Assembly: GCF_004769235.1 (NCBI RefSeq)
Contig: NZ_RQFG01000019.1
Coordinates: forward strand, 946,757 to 1,010,756
Length of the DNA stretch: 64,000 nt
DNA from: Leptospira kanakyensis
GTDB lineage: Bacteria > Spirochaetota > Leptospiria > Leptospirales > Leptospiraceae
Direction: 5' to 3'
Shown here in pieces: positions 47,753 to 56,224 of the stretch. Below the pieces are notes generated by a model. The model worked only from the letters and a program-made list of their open reading frames with translations, was not told where the DNA came from and ran no database searches. The position numbers were made by a program, and so were the translations under genes. Numbering within the stretch: the stretch's first letter is position 1; each line of letters starts with the position of its first letter.

Positions 47753-50130
47753 AATCTAAATTTGAAAAACTATCTCATTATTTTCTACTATCACTTGTTC
47801 TGGGATTTCCCATTTTTTCTCAAACGAATACAGAGGATAAAGAAGCGAAACCTCAAAAAAACGAAGGGATTCATGTCATCGGAAATAAAAAAGAAGATTT
47901 AAAAAAAATCCCAGGTTCAGCATATATCATTGATAAAAAATATCTGGAAGAAGCCTCTCCGACAGATCCTATGGAAGCTTTGAGAAGAGTGCCAGGCGCC
48001 AGTGTTCGTTTCCAAGATGCTGCAGGCCTAACACCAAACATTGGTTTTAGGGGTGTTAGTAACGAAGAATCCAGAAAAACTTTAATTTTGGAAGATGGAA
48101 TACTTACCTCCCTTTCTCCCTATGGACAACCAGAAAGTTATTACTCCCCTTCCATCGAAAGAATGGAAAGGATCGAAATCATCAAAGGATCTGGCTCTAT
48201 TTTATTTGGGCCAAATACAATTGGAGGGATTGTAAACTTTGTCACCAAACGGCCCCCAGTTGAATCCACTTTTTATACAAAAAATGTTGGTGGAGAAAAT
48301 GGATATTTATCAACTTATAATTCTTACGGCAAAAGTTTTAACTCTAGTTCATTCGAAGTTTCTTTACTTAGAAAACAAGGAAATGGATTTCGAAACTACC
48401 AAAACTTTGATGTCACCGAAGGAAATATCAAATGGATTCAAGATTGGAATGAAAACCATAGCACCACGATTAAGTTAGGTTATCATGTGCAAAATGCTCA
48501 GTCCACTTATTTGGGTCTCTCCCAAGGTTTATTCCGCATGGATCCCAAAATTAACCCCGCGGAGTATGATGAAAAACAATTGAATCGCAGCCAAACGGTG
48601 ATTTCTCATAACTGGAAATTGGCAGAGGAACATACTCTCATCATTCGAGGTTATTTTTCGCAAGCAGAACGAAACTGGGCCAGACAAGATTTTTTATCTG
48701 GTAAATCCAGCTCAGGAGGGTATTTAAACGCACCTCTTGATACAATTCGTACCTATTCCCCTGGTATTATTGGAAATCGTCCTGGTGACACAATTTATAT
48801 GCGTGATTCGTATATTAGCCGCGACCAAGCCTTTATGGTGGGAGGTATAGAAACAAAACTTGAATCAAAGTTCTCTACGTTTGGACTCAAACATGAAACA
48901 GATTTAGGGGTTCGTATTCATGGAGAAAATAACTTAACACAAACAAATATTAAAAAAACAGATGATCCTTTGGGTTATCTTTCGAAAGCAATCATCCAGG
49001 AAGATTCACTCACAAACAATCTGACTCAAACCGCTTTACCTAATTTTAATCTCAACCGCCAAGAAAGAAAAATTGAATCCTTTGCCGCATACTTTCAAGA
49101 CCGGATCCAACTCTCTGAAAACTGGAAACTCATTCCCGGTGTTCGCTTTGAAGAAGTAAGACAAAAAGCCATTACAACAAGAAGGCAGGCCACAACCGAA
49201 GATTACCAGCTAGGTGCCGTTCTTCCGGGTGATGTTTCCGTGAATCGTCGTAGTTCTAGTGAATCTAAAACTCATATCATCCTTCCTGGGATGGGGATTA
49301 CTTACGACATCACTAAAAAGTTCATTTGGTTTTCTGGAGCGCACAAAGGATTTTCACCTCCTACTTTTGGAACTTCTTTTAGCCCCCAAGGAAATGATTA
49401 TAGGCTAAAACCCGAAACTTCTACAAACTACGAAACTGGAGTGAGAGGAGACATTACTTCCTATCTATATACAGAACTAGTTGGTTACAAAATGTACTTT
49501 AGAGACCAAATCATTAACGTAAATGAGGTTGGAAGTGAAACAGGCATAAGACCAGCAAACACAGGTTACTCAACACATACGGGTGGTGAATCTGTTGTTG
49601 TTTGGGATCCAGCAAAAATGCAAAAATCTGAGTGGAGGGTTCCAATTGAACTGATATATTCTCGTACCGAAGCAAAATCTAGAAGTTTTAATCCTTTTCC
49701 TGTTTCACAATCAAGTGATGGGAAAGAGACCATTGAAATCCTTCCTGCTTACACAGTAAACAATTACCAATACATTACAACAAATACAACAGGGAACTAT
49801 CTACCTTATGTTCCGAAAGAAACCATAACTCTTGCTGTCAGCGTATCCTCACCACAAGGTTATTATGGAAGATTGGAATACCAATACATTGGAAAACAAT
49901 ATTCTGATTTATTGAATACAAAAGATGAATCGGAAGATGGAAACAAAGGAATCATTCCTAAAGTGGAACTCTGGAACACTAGTTTAGGATACAGATCTCC
50001 CGACAAATGGTCGGTGTTTATCAATGCGAAAAATATCCAAGATAAACAATATGTTTCCGGCAGATTGCCAACAGGAATCCAACCTGGGCCATTCTGCCAA
50101 ATCAATGTTGGTTTCACATTAGAACTTTGA
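47749..50130 (+). CDS. TonB-dependent outer-membrane receptor (FecA-like)
   Basis: 793 residues. A signal peptide (to about residue 25) precedes a plug domain with PTDPMEALRRVPGASVRFQD, FRGVSNEESRKTLILEDG, MERIEIIKGSGSILFGPNTIGGIVNFVTKRPP (the GxGSxLFGPxTxGGxVNxVTKRP core), then a beta-barrel rich in alternating strands that ends LPTGIQPGPFCQINVGFTLEL, typical of the FecA group. It should import a ferric complex (citrate-like chelates are one guess) with TonB/ExbBD energy, encoded elsewhere. Its ATG overlaps the carboxylase stop by 4 bp. Terminator follows at 50142. The substrate cannot be read. Confidence 0.92.
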   Translation: MKSKFEKLSHYFLLSLVLGFPIFSQTNTEDKEAKPQKNEGIHVIGNKKEDLKKIPGSAYIIDKKYLEEASPTDPMEALRRVPGASVRFQDAAGLTPNIGFRGVSNEESRKTLILEDGILTSLSPYGQPESYYSPSIERMERIEIIKGSGSILFGPNTIGGIVNFVTKRPPVESTFYTKNVGGENGYLSTYNSYGKSFNSSSFEVSLLRKQGNGFRNYQNFDVTEGNIKWIQDWNENHSTTIKLGYHVQNAQSTYLGLSQGLFRMDPKINPAEYDEKQLNRSQTVISHNWKLAEEHTLIIRGYFSQAERNWARQDFLSGKSSSGGYLNAPLDTIRTYSPGIIGNRPGDTIYMRDSYISRDQAFMVGGIETKLESKFSTFGLKHETDLGVRIHGENNLTQTNIKKTDDPLGYLSKAIIQEDSLTNNLTQTALPNFNLNRQERKIESFAAYFQDRIQLSENWKLIPGVRFEEVRQKAITTRRQATTEDYQLGAVLPGDVSVNRRSSSESKTHIILPGMGITYDITKKFIWFSGAHKGFSPPTFGTSFSPQGNDYRLKPETSTNYETGVRGDITSYLYTELVGYKMYFRDQIINVNEVGSETGIRPANTGYSTHTGGESVVVWDPAKMQKSEWRVPIELIYSRTEAKSRSFNPFPVSQSSDGKETIEILPAYTVNNYQYITTNTTGNYLPYVPKETITLAVSVSSPQGYYGRLEYQYIGKQYSDLLNTKDESEDGNKGIIPKVELWNTSLGYRSPDKWSVFINAKNIQDKQYVSGRLPTGIQPGPFCQINVGFTLEL

Positions 50131-50141
50131 TTTTAACATTA

Positions 50142-50185
50142 AAAATTGTTCCAAAAGCAATGGATCTATTCCATAGAACAATTTT
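50142..50185. terminator. Long hairpin terminator between convergent genes
   Basis: AAAATTGTTC (50142-50151) pairs with GAACAATTTT (50176-50185), a 10-bp outer stem, with a smaller inner stem (ATGGA/TCCAT) inside. It fills the 58-bp gap between the TonB receptor stop and the opposing hypothetical gene's stop; likely works for both strands. Confidence 0.7.
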
Positions 50186-50188
50186 GAA

Positions 50189-51085
50189 TTAAAAGTATTT
50201 ACCGACCCGATCAAAGTTTCCAAGTGCGGAGAGGATTGTTGTTTCTTCCCAAACATCAATCACTGCGCCATTGGCCTTCATATACACCAAAACATCTTCT
50301 CTATCTAAAGAAGGAACCTTGGTTAATTCTCGCAAAACAAGAGATAACCGATCTGGATCCCTTTTGTTTGGAGAAAGTTCTGCTTCTGATTTAAAATCAA
50401 ACCTTTCACCTAAGTTTTGACAAAAAGTTTCCCAAATACGAATGGACTCTAATATGGATTCCAGTCGCATCCGATTTTCCATTTCCTTTTGAGTTTGTTC
50501 ATTCAACTTTTTAATTCCAGATACCATCATCATACGAAGATAATAATAAAGAGTATGACTATTGAGTAAAATTTTACGAATTTCGTTTTCTCTGAGATTG
50601 GAAAATATCCCTAGAAGAGTCTGCATCGTCATATTTTTTTCTTCTAATATATCAAAATAGGCTTCCCAAGTCTGAGGATCCAAATTGGACAAAAGATGAA
50701 TTTTAAGAGTGGGATCCCTGTCCATCTCCTCCGCTAAAGATAAAATTCGTAAACTTTGAGCAGAACCAAACAAAGTCCTTACTTGTAAAAAATAGGAGTT
50801 AGAATCAAAATTACCGGATAAAAACTGTTTACCGTATCCAAAATAAATAAACTTCATCAGAAGGTCTGGTGTTAAACTCTCATCATTCAAAAAGTGTTTA
50901 GTGTTTTCTTCCGAACGCAACAACCATAAGTATTCAAAAACTAAATCACAGAACTCGTCTTCAACCGACATATGATCAGCCAAAGATTTTAAATCTGCAC
51001 CTTGTTCGATGGATTGAAAAAAATCTAATAGTTCATTAGGAGATGCATTTTTCCAAAACTCTGATGCCTTCCATCGCATCCTCAT
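50189..51085 (-). CDS. Hypothetical helical cytoplasmic protein
   Basis: 298 residues, no signal peptide or membrane segment. Nearly all-helical, acidic and Leu/Phe-rich (ELLDFFQSIEQGADLKSLAD, RTLFGSAQSLRILSLAEEMDRD, LSNLDPQTWEAYFDILEEKN). ELTKVPSLDREDVLVYMKANGAVIDVWEETTILSALGNFDRVGKYF closes the protein (quoted here as family fingerprint only by its first residues ELTKVPSLDREDVL). The repeated helical pairs suggest a TPR/HEAT-like or scaffold fold, but no known family is recognised. It converges on the TonB receptor gene, and lies 61 bp after the start of the next gene's stop at 51147. Start M3 is also possible. Confidence 0.6.
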   Translation of the reverse strand: MRMRWKASEFWKNASPNELLDFFQSIEQGADLKSLADHMSVEDEFCDLVFEYLWLLRSEENTKHFLNDESLTPDLLMKFIYFGYGKQFLSGNFDSNSYFLQVRTLFGSAQSLRILSLAEEMDRDPTLKIHLLSNLDPQTWEAYFDILEEKNMTMQTLLGIFSNLRENEIRKILLNSHTLYYYLRMMMVSGIKKLNEQTQKEMENRMRLESILESIRIWETFCQNLGERFDFKSEAELSPNKRDPDRLSLVLRELTKVPSLDREDVLVYMKANGAVIDVWEETTILSALGNFDRVGKYF

Positions 51086-51146
51086 TTTGTATTAGTTAAT
51101 TCAGGTTATGTCAATTGAATTTTAGAAAGATTCAAAATTGGTTATA

Positions 51147-52418
51147 TTAGTATGAATTCCAGTAACTACTTCGTAACAAAGAATCACAGATTTTACCTTT
51201 GGCACCTGGATTTAAAGCAAATACGCTGTCATCTGAATGAGGGATAGTATAAATTTTTCCGTTAGGCGCATAGACTGCGTCTCCCCATTTATTGAAAGTA
51301 GCAACACCTGAGCTATAAGTAGTAGAAGTGAGAGTCTCCGGATCAATGATAATGAATTGGTCAATGTCCGCAGGTATGCCATAAATTTTACCGTCGGCTG
51401 CTAAAATCCCGCCTCTCAATTTTCCTGTATTTGCAATTGGCGAAGGCCATAAACTTATGGAGTCATTTGTTGGATCTAGGATTAAAAAATGAGAATCGTC
51501 TGCAGCCATGGCAAAAATTTTCCCGTTAGGTGTTACGACTGCGTGCCTCCATTTATTATTAATATTGAATGTTTTAGGCTGAGGAAGAAGATAACTTCTT
51601 TCCGAATATGGATCTAAAACAAAAATATAATTGGACACGACAGGGAAAGCATAGATCTTTCCGTTAGGTGCAAGAACCCCACCTTCCCACATATTCGTCT
51701 CGGATAAAGGAGAAGGAATGGTTCTAACCGAATCCGTTTTCGGATCAATCACAAGAATTTTAGACACTCCCATGGGAATTCCATAGATTAGGCCATTAGG
51801 GGCAAGGACTCCTCCCCTCCACTTTCCAAGTCCTGTTTCCGGCGTTGGCAATGTATAACTTTCGTTTGTTTCTGGTTTAATGACTAAAATTTGGTTCCCA
51901 TCTCTTGGGATACCATATATTTTTCCATTCGGAGCAAGCACACCCCCTTCCCAAAGACCACCCCCACTCGCTCCAGAAGAAAAACTAGTAGTACCATTCG
52001 TACTCGGATCGATGACTAGAATATCCGATTGATTAAAGGGCATGGAATAAATTTTTCCGTTATCGGCAAGAACTCCACCGAGCCATTTCGCAAAACCAGT
52101 ATATGGCGGGGTAAAGGTAGTAGAACTAACACCCGTTGAACCAAGGGCTGCTTGTTTTTTCATTTCAGCCGAGACATACTTCCAACGCCTCGGTTGAATT
52201 ACTTCCAATGGATTCATTTCACAAATGGATCGATTGGGAGCCACAGAACCACAATATTCTCTGTCATCATCCACTAAGATTCGAGCCAAATAAAAATCTT
52301 GAAAGGATTCGGAACCAGGGTCACAGCCATTTTCTAAGCTGGGAAGTTTACAAGAAAGAAAGAGTAGATGGGCACAGAGACTGAACCAGAGGAGAGGTAA
52401 GGTTACGCGGGGTTTCAA
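51147..52418 (-). CDS. Beta-propeller lipoprotein with shared leader
   Basis: 423 residues. The signal ends LLFLSC (lipobox); the mature protein starts CKLPSLENGCDPGSESFQDF, a leader also found at 53928 and 56225. From about residue 95 there are about seven repeats of ~45 residues with the pattern GGVLAPNGKIYGIP...ILVIDP.TN (WLGGVLADNGKIYSMP, WEGGVLAPNGKIYGIP, WRGGVLAPNGLIYGIP, WEGGVLAPNGKIYAFP, WRHAVVTPNGKIFAMA, LRGGILAADGKIYGIP, WGDAVYAPNGKIYTIP), a beta-propeller expected to bind a ligand or a protein at the cell surface. It is divergent from the AraC gene. Confidence 0.85.
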   Translation of the reverse strand: MKPRVTLPLLWFSLCAHLLFLSCKLPSLENGCDPGSESFQDFYLARILVDDDREYCGSVAPNRSICEMNPLEVIQPRRWKYVSAEMKKQAALGSTGVSSTTFTPPYTGFAKWLGGVLADNGKIYSMPFNQSDILVIDPSTNGTTSFSSGASGGGLWEGGVLAPNGKIYGIPRDGNQILVIKPETNESYTLPTPETGLGKWRGGVLAPNGLIYGIPMGVSKILVIDPKTDSVRTIPSPLSETNMWEGGVLAPNGKIYAFPVVSNYIFVLDPYSERSYLLPQPKTFNINNKWRHAVVTPNGKIFAMAADDSHFLILDPTNDSISLWPSPIANTGKLRGGILAADGKIYGIPADIDQFIIIDPETLTSTTYSSGVATFNKWGDAVYAPNGKIYTIPHSDDSVFALNPGAKGKICDSLLRSSYWNSY

Positions 52419-52564
52419 TGGGTCAGGTCGCTTCTGGAATTGAGGGTTTTCATTGATCTATAAATTGTCAAACGAAAGAAATTTACTAAAAAATCAAGTT
52501 GCCACACTTCCGGCAAACCCTACTTTTAGGGGGTACAAAATGTATGGGAGGTTTTTCTTTTTAG

Positions 52565-53338
52565 ATGAAAGTTGATAGTTTCTTTCCTTCGGAAAACCTG
52601 AAACCCTATATACAAAAATATCTGATCATTGAATCAGAAGAAGGAATCGAAAATCGTATCCTTCCAAACCCAAATCTAGTTTTATCTTTCCAACTCAAAG
52701 GGAATCTAAAATCGGAAGAATCAAATTCCCTTTACGATTTGCCGAAGGTTGGCCTTGCGGGTTTTCGAAAGAGTGCACGGACCATCATTTATCCCAAAAA
52801 CTCATCGGCCCTTCTTGTCCTTTTTTCCGAAGTTGGTGCTTTTACTTTTTTTCAGGAACCAATTTCTGAGTTCTATGGAAAAACAGTCAGTTTGGAGGAT
52901 TTATTTCCTAGGCCCCTCATCAATAGAATCGAGGAACAATTGTTTGTTTGTAAATCAAATACCGAACGAATCAGTCTAATCGAAAACTTTTTACATCAAA
53001 TTAAAAAAAATCGTATGATAGATCCCATCATTACAAATACTCTTTTAAAAATTAAAGAAACCAATGGTAAAATCAAAATAGGAGAGATTAGACAAGGTCT
53101 TCCCATTAGTATTGATTCCTTAGAGAAAAAATTTAAGGTTTCTATTGGAACCACCTTAAAACACTACTCCAATCTTTTAAGGATTCGGTCTGTCATATCC
53201 TCCCATTCACAAAAAACAAACCTAACCGATTTGGCATACCATGCGGGATACTTTGACCAGTCTCATTTCAACAAAGAATTCAAACTTTTTACAGGATCAT
53301 CACCCAAGGAATATTTTAAAAATCCACAAAACTGGTAA
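52565..53338 (+). CDS. AraC-family transcriptional regulator
   Basis: 257 residues. The C-terminal ~100 residues carry the two helix-turn-helix motifs of AraC proteins, the second as TNLTDLAYHAGYFDQSHFNKEFKLFTGSSPKEYF, a good match to the family signature region. The N-terminal half (LKPYIQKYLIIESEEGIENRILPNPNLVLSFQLKG) is the AraC N-terminal effector type. It probably controls the ABM gene 86 bp downstream, and perhaps the divergent propeller gene. GGGAGGTTTTTC precedes the start. Effector unknown. Confidence 0.9.
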   Translation: MKVDSFFPSENLKPYIQKYLIIESEEGIENRILPNPNLVLSFQLKGNLKSEESNSLYDLPKVGLAGFRKSARTIIYPKNSSALLVLFSEVGAFTFFQEPISEFYGKTVSLEDLFPRPLINRIEEQLFVCKSNTERISLIENFLHQIKKNRMIDPIITNTLLKIKETNGKIKIGEIRQGLPISIDSLEKKFKVSIGTTLKHYSNLLRIRSVISSHSQKTNLTDLAYHAGYFDQSHFNKEFKLFTGSSPKEYFKNPQNW

Positions 53339-53424
53339 CTGGTTTCCTTTTTCTGATTTTTTACAATTTTATCACCCCTATTCGCGGTATCCTAAATCTT
53401 AGAATCAATTACCATAAAGAGGAT

Positions 53425-53739
53425 ATGATGAACCAAATTTTAATCGATCGATTTCATTTGCCCACAGAGTCAAAAAAAATATTTTTAGAAAGAGTAAAAA
53501 TCAATCGCGATTTTATCAAAAACATAGATGGGTTTTTAGGAGACCAAACCTATATCAGAGAAGAACAAAATAAGATTCAATTTGTCACCATTGCCACTTG
53601 GAAAGACAAACAGAGTCTAGAAAACGCGAAAACACTGGTTTTTGCAGAATATGAAAAACAAGGGTTCGTAATGCCAGAATTTTTAAAAGAAAACTGCATC
53701 CAAATCGAAAGAGAGATTTACGAAAAAATGATTGAGTAG
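53425..53739 (+). CDS. ABM-domain (antibiotic biosynthesis monooxygenase-like) protein
   Basis: 104 residues, a whole ABM-type ferredoxin-like dimer: ILIDRFHLPTESKKIFLERVKINRDFIKNI, then GFLGDQTYIREEQNKIQFVTIATWKDKQSLENA. Members include small oxygenases and haem-degrading IsdG-like enzymes, but haem-ligand His and Trp are not evident, so I call it only to family level. ATGATG offers two starts; GAGGAT precedes the first. A terminator follows. It forms a pair with the AraC gene. Confidence 0.75.
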   Translation: MMNQILIDRFHLPTESKKIFLERVKINRDFIKNIDGFLGDQTYIREEQNKIQFVTIATWKDKQSLENAKTLVFAEYEKQGFVMPEFLKENCIQIEREIYEKMIE

Positions 53740-53759
53740 TTGAGAATATGAAAATCTAT

Positions 53760-53788
53760 AAAATGCCAAAGACAAAATTTGGCATTTT
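53760..53788 (+). terminator. Hairpin terminator after the ABM gene
   Basis: AAAATGCCAAA and TTTGGCATTTT form an 11-bp perfect stem around a 7-base loop, 20 bp past the ABM stop, with T's at the stem end. Confidence 0.7.
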
Positions 53789-53927
53789 CCAACAAACAAG
53801 AGTTTAGTGAATCATAAACACAGTTGCAAAAATTTATTGACAAATTAAATATTCTAGTATTACAATTCTAAAATAACAGTTGTCAATAGATTCTCTTTCC
53901 AAAAAGTCCCAAAGTATCGGTAATCCT

Positions 53928-56204
53928 ATGATGCGAAAGTCCCAATCGTTCTATTTTTTCTTCATTCTAATTTCCTTTATTTTTTGTAAACCTCCTGAAC
54001 TTTCGAATTCTTGTGATCCAAAATCTGAGTCCTATTTAAAAGGATCCATCCTTAGGTTTTTAATCAACGATAGTTCTCCTTCTTGTCTGCCTGGGTTTCC
54101 GAAAACTCCCATTCAAATTTGGGGAGCCCATAGTAGTAACTCTACCAACGTAGACATCAAAGGGATGGCTGTTCATGACAACAAACTTTACTTAGCGGGA
54201 GCCTTTCAATTTTTAGGCCCCAATACGGGAGGAGCAGCCATTCTAAATACAACCGATGGATCCTTGATGGATGCAGGAGTTTGTCCTTATTTAGAAGTTC
54301 TTAGTTTTAGCAATGTAGCCATTTCAGATGAAAGAGGTGGTTTCTATCTAGCTGGAAGTTTTACCCATGTACAAGGGATTCAAAAACAGAGCCTTGTCCA
54401 TATTGATTCCAATTGTAAGTTGGATACAAATTTTGATGTGGGAACAGGCGCTGGTGGTGCAGATGTCCGCGACTTATTACTAGTTGGTGAAAAAATATAT
54501 ATCGCCGGTAGTTTTTCCACTTGGAATGGTTCCACTCGTGGATTTCTCGCAGCAGTGAATCGTATATCAGGTAATTTAGATACTGCTTGGATTGCCAATG
54601 CTGATGGAACAGTAGAATCGATCATCGCAGATACTGACGGCATCTTTGTTGCAGGACAATTCTTAAATATCAATGGAAGTGGTATTGCTAGACTATCAAA
54701 AATTTCCTATGATACGGGGACTCCCAATCCAAGTTTTTCCCCAAGTATAAGTGCTGGAGCCGTTCGTACAATTGCGATAGGAAAAGATGCTTCAAACAAT
54801 AAAGTAGTTTATGCCGGAGGCAGTTTTACTGCCGGTTCTCCTACGAATGCTAGATCCTTTGATATGAATGGCAACATGACAGCGTGGAACCCTGCGCCAA
54901 ACGGGTTAGTGGATGATTTAGTTTATTTAGGATCAAAAGTCTATTTGATTGGCAGTTTTAATCTCTTAAGTGCCACAACCAGAATCAATTTTGCAGCTGT
55001 TGATAACAACACTGGTCTTGTTGGTTCTGAAAATTTAATGTTAAATGGTAGCGACACACTAGCATCGATTACAGATTTCGGTGGCAAGATTTACATTCTA
55101 GGAAATTTTACTTCTGTCGCTAGCAAACCAAGGAGAAATGGATTCTCTATTGATCCAACTAATGGAAATATTTCGGATTGGAATCCAAGTTTTACAACGA
55201 GTTTTTCCTATCCAGGTGGCAGAATTGCATTCTCATCAGATGGATCGAAGGTACTAGTTCCTGGAAATTTTTATAGTGTAAATGTTGTAGAACGAAGTGG
55301 ATTTGGATCCATTGATTTGGTCACAGGGAAAGCCACAGATTTTAATCCACAACTAACAGGAACGATCAATAGTATACATATAAGAGACAATATTCTTTAT
55401 GCGGGAGGGTCTTTTACTTCTATTCTTAGCCAATCCAGAACCAACTTTTTCGCCTTAAATCTAAACTCATTATCTTTGGAAGGAATGTCTCCCACATTCA
55501 ATTCTGATATCAGTATAATAACTAGCGATGGAAATTTTATTTATACCGGTGGTAATTTTATCAATGTGGCAGGTTCAGCTCGTCCATATATCGCACGTTT
55601 GGTGCTGTCAAATGGAAGTCTAGACAGCTGGAACCCAAGTGGTGACGCAGTTGTTAATTCCATTTTACCCACAGAAGATAAAATATTTATTGGAGGGTCT
55701 TTTACAAGTATCGGTAGTTCAGGTTCTCCCAATTTTTCATCTCTCAATCGGTCGACGGGCATTAATTTACTATTTCCATCCAACGTCAATTTTCCGAATG
55801 GAAATGTTGCCTCCATTGCCCAATACCAAAACCAATTTTTTATAGGTGGGGCATTTATTTCCGTCGGAGGACAGGCAACCTCTTACATTAGCGCCTTTGA
55901 TGGTTCTACCGGTGTATATACACATCAATTATTTACAGCTGATAGCAGTGTCTCCACCATCTCCATTGGAGAGAATGGCAAGGGCATCGTCGGTGGAAGT
56001 TTTACCACCATCAATGGATCCTCAAAACCAGGATTTGTATTTTATGATTTTCTAAATAAAAAAGTTTTAGATTCCAATCTTCCATCTAATGGAAACGTAA
56101 ATCATTCTTTCTCTGTTAAAAATAGGCATTACTTTGGTGGGAAAATCACAGATGTGAACAATAGACCCAAAGGTGGATATTTTATATGGGATTTAGGAAA
56201 TTAA
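53928..56204 (+). CDS. Delta-60-type beta-propeller lipoprotein with shared leader
   Basis: 758 residues from the ATG at 53928 (the longer reading begins at a TTG). The signal ends FIFC (lipobox); the mature start CKPPELSNSCDPKSESYLKG matches the leader at 51147. The rest is about 13 repeats of ~50 residues with the core IYxxGxFxxxxG, e.g. LYLAGAFQFLG, FYLAGSFTHVQG, IYIAGSFSTWNG, IFVAGQFLNING, IYTGGNFINVAG, IFIGGSFTSIGS, GIVGGSFTTING, as in the delta-60 (DUF5122-like) family. Such large propellers are probably adhesins or binding scaffolds. It converges with the 56225 gene, whose stop is 20 bp away. Confidence 0.85.
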   Translation: MMRKSQSFYFFFILISFIFCKPPELSNSCDPKSESYLKGSILRFLINDSSPSCLPGFPKTPIQIWGAHSSNSTNVDIKGMAVHDNKLYLAGAFQFLGPNTGGAAILNTTDGSLMDAGVCPYLEVLSFSNVAISDERGGFYLAGSFTHVQGIQKQSLVHIDSNCKLDTNFDVGTGAGGADVRDLLLVGEKIYIAGSFSTWNGSTRGFLAAVNRISGNLDTAWIANADGTVESIIADTDGIFVAGQFLNINGSGIARLSKISYDTGTPNPSFSPSISAGAVRTIAIGKDASNNKVVYAGGSFTAGSPTNARSFDMNGNMTAWNPAPNGLVDDLVYLGSKVYLIGSFNLLSATTRINFAAVDNNTGLVGSENLMLNGSDTLASITDFGGKIYILGNFTSVASKPRRNGFSIDPTNGNISDWNPSFTTSFSYPGGRIAFSSDGSKVLVPGNFYSVNVVERSGFGSIDLVTGKATDFNPQLTGTINSIHIRDNILYAGGSFTSILSQSRTNFFALNLNSLSLEGMSPTFNSDISIITSDGNFIYTGGNFINVAGSARPYIARLVLSNGSLDSWNPSGDAVVNSILPTEDKIFIGGSFTSIGSSGSPNFSSLNRSTGINLLFPSNVNFPNGNVASIAQYQNQFFIGGAFISVGGQATSYISAFDGSTGVYTHQLFTADSSVSTISIGENGKGIVGGSFTTINGSSKPGFVFYDFLNKKVLDSNLPSNGNVNHSFSVKNRHYFGGKITDVNNRPKGGYFIWDLGN

Positions 56205-56224
56205 CTCAGATCTCCTAAAATTGG

